NCBI GenBank assembly: GCA_900316315.1
Contig: ONCK01000008.1
Span: 1-64,000 of the forward strand
Source: an uncultured Prevotellaceae bacterium
GTDB taxonomy: Bacteria > Bacteroidota > Bacteroidia > Bacteroidales > Bacteroidaceae
Direction: 5' to 3'
Length of the DNA stretch: 64,000 nt
The position numbers were made by a program, and so were the translations under genes. The notes beneath the pieces were generated by a model. It did not search any database. It was not told the origin of the DNA and saw nothing but the letters and a program-made list of their open reading frames with translations. The first letter of the stretch is position 1. Each line of letters starts with the position of its first letter. Below, in pieces: positions 62,606-64,000 of this stretch.

Positions 62606-63955
62606 CTATTTGCCGCCCTTGATATAAGCATCAATTTGTTTGGCCGCCTGCTGTCCGCTCGCTATAGCGCGAACGACGAGCGAGGCTCCGCTGGCAGCAT
62701 CTCCCCCCAGGAAGACATTGGCTGCCAACTCAGGATGCTGCGGACGAAGGAAGCCCATGGCCAGCAGGACCATGTCACACTTGATTGTCTCCTTCTTGCC
62801 TGTAGCCTTCATGATGGGACGACCGCCCTCGGGATTGGGCAGCCACTCTACCTCCTCGACTTCGGCGCCCGTGACATGGCCGGCCTTGTTGCCGATAAAC
62901 TTGTTGGTATTAAGCAGCCAACGACGTGTACATCCCTCCTCGTGAGCAAAGGTCGTCTTGAAGATACGAGGCCATTGAGGCCACGGTGTTTGCGGATTGT
63001 ACCCTACCGGTGGCTTGGGCATAATCTCGATCTGCGTAACCTCGATAGCGCCTTGACGATGTGCCGTACCGATACAGTCAGATCCCGTATCACCGCCACC
63101 GATGACCAATACGCGCTTTCCCTTGGCTGAAACAAGTTCCTCAGGTTTGAAGGTCTTGCCTGCCAAGATGCGGTTTTGCTGGCTCAGCATCTCCAGAGCG
63201 AGATATATGCCCTTGAGCTCGCGTCCCTCCACCTTGAGGTCGCGTGCCTGGGGAGTACCCGTGCAGAGTGCATAGGCCTCATAGCCCTCAGGCATCTTGG
63301 TGGGGTCGACCTCGACCCCGTACTTGAAGGTGATGCCCTCGGCTTCCATCAGCGCTATACGGCGGTCGATGATGGCTTTGTTGAGTTTGAAATTAGGAAT
63401 ACCGAAGCGGAGCAAACCTCCGGCGGATTCGTTTTTATCAAAGACTGTAACTGTATATCCTGCGAGGTTGAGGCGGTTGGCGGCAGCAAGTCCGGAAGGT
63501 CCAGAACCAATTACTGCAACCTTGTGGCCGTTGCGTATGATCTCTCGGGGGTGAACGTAGCACTCTGAGAAGGCCATTTCTGCGATGGCGCCCTCATTCT
63601 CCCGATTGGTTGTCGGAGCATTGAGCACATGATTGAGCACGCAGCTCTTCTCGCACAGAGCCGGACATACGCGGCCGGTAAACTCAGGGAAATCATTGGT
63701 ACGTGTGAGTATCTGATAAGCCTCTTCAAAGTTGCCGTGATAGAGAGCGTCATTCCACTCCGGGATACGACTGCCTAGAGGGCAGGCCCAGTGGCAGAAG
63801 GGTACGCCACAGTCCATACAACGGCTGGCCTGCTCCTGACGATCCTTGACATTGAGCGTCTGCTCTACCTCTCCGAAGTCCAAGATTCGGTCATGCTTAG
63901 GACGATAGCCGGCTTCCTTGCGCGGCACTGTCATAAAAGATTTAGGATTACCCAT
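62606..63955 (-). CDS. gltD: Glutamate synthase small subunit
   Basis: The 449-residue protein passes electrons from NADPH to the large subunit GltB for glutamate synthesis. It has the N-terminal iron-sulfur domain (RCMDCGVPFCHWACPLGSRI, VCPALCEKSC), an FAD-binding AVIGSGPSGLAAA, a GGLLRFGIPNFKL segment, the NADPH-binding VIGGGDTGSDC and the C-terminal VFLGGDAASGASLVVRAI FAD loop. Length is normal. gltB is expected upstream, outside the window; bases 63971-64000 could be its last codons, but this is not provable here. Confidence 0.95.
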   Translation of the reverse strand: MGNPKSFMTVPRKEAGYRPKHDRILDFGEVEQTLNVKDRQEQASRCMDCGVPFCHWACPLGSRIPEWNDALYHGNFEEAYQILTRTNDFPEFTGRVCPALCEKSCVLNHVLNAPTTNRENEGAIAEMAFSECYVHPREIIRNGHKVAVIGSGPSGLAAANRLNLAGYTVTVFDKNESAGGLLRFGIPNFKLNKAIIDRRIALMEAEGITFKYGVEVDPTKMPEGYEAYALCTGTPQARDLKVEGRELKGIYLALEMLSQQNRILAGKTFKPEELVSAKGKRVLVIGGGDTGSDCIGTAHRQGAIEVTQIEIMPKPPVGYNPQTPWPQWPRIFKTTFAHEEGCTRRWLLNTNKFIGNKAGHVTGAEVEEVEWLPNPEGGRPIMKATGKKETIKCDMVLLAMGFLRPQHPELAANVFLGGDAASGASLVVRAIASGQQAAKQIDAYIKGGK

Positions 63956-64000
63956 ATGATGTATATCTTTTTACGAATTAATAGATAGGATGTGGGGCAC

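Overview
The window looks like a chromosomal segment of a Bacteroidales bacterium from a lineage with a type IX secretion system (T9SS). The evidence is the Bacteroidetes -7 promoter box TAnnTTTG (often with a TTG/TTTG about 20 bp upstream) before most transcription units, the gene order porG-uppS-bamA-skp-skp known from Porphyromonas gingivalis and relatives, a protein ending in a T9SS sorting domain, DUF4250, DUF6242 and DUF5722 proteins, and SusC/TonB-type receptors. Base composition is near 50% GC. I cannot name a genus from sequence alone.

Layout. 1-4129: 5' part of a group II intron just downstream of a wza/wzc capsule-export pair (minus strand). 4730-7018: malic enzyme maeB. 8105-11335: RlpA, a Dus-family tRNA-dihydrouridine synthase and a papain-like lipoprotein that has lost its active-site cysteine. 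11484-15490: YfhO membrane protein and SAH hydrolase (minus). 15884-20041: hisS, an SGNH/sialate-esterase fusion and a B3/B4 protein. 20213-28111 (minus): outer-membrane receptor, DbpA-like helicase, glycosyltransferase, pseudouridine synthase, fabG and a TetR regulator. 28303: initiator-type tRNA-Met. 28689-30385: small lipoproteins, DUF4250 and VanZ. 30608-35415: mtaB, a GT2 glycosyltransferase and a GH3 beta-glucosidase. 36587-43177 (minus): the outer-membrane biogenesis operon DUF6242-porG-uppS-bamA-skp-skp. 43307-44765: zinc-ribbon operon. 45177-47935: T9SS-tagged protein plus DUF5722 glycosidase-like protein. 48491-49408: AraC regulator. 49702-53195 (minus): ferric/B12-type ABC binding protein and permease followed by an endonuclease/exonuclease/phosphatase protein. 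53885-57486: GT-C-like membrane protein operon with a sialate esterase. 57662-58751: rpsF-rpsR-rplI. 58871-61286: tandem thioredoxin-fold proteins, one without its CxxC. 62606-63955: gltD.

Common themes are the cell envelope (capsule export, Bam and T9SS biogenesis, lipoproteins, receptors), glycan breakdown (GH3, two SASA esterases, DUF5722) and translation or tRNA modification (Dus, mtaB, hisS, S6/S18/L9, tRNA-fMet).

The most unusual signal is a family of interspersed repeats built on a 21-nt period. Three roughly 290-bp copies (7551-7826, 35782-36074, 61815-62113) sit in spaces between convergent genes. A truncated fourth lies at 53553-53655. They share a 21-nt-phased array, imperfect terminal inverted repeats and two hairpins, each supported by compensatory changes in a pairwise comparison. 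Short arrays with the same 21-nt phase and a TC[A/G]GA[C/T] anchor occur at 25491 and 48158. One lies in frame inside the tRNA methylthiotransferase gene mtaB (31013-31096), where it encodes heptads. These are direct readings of the sequence; their mobility or function is inference.
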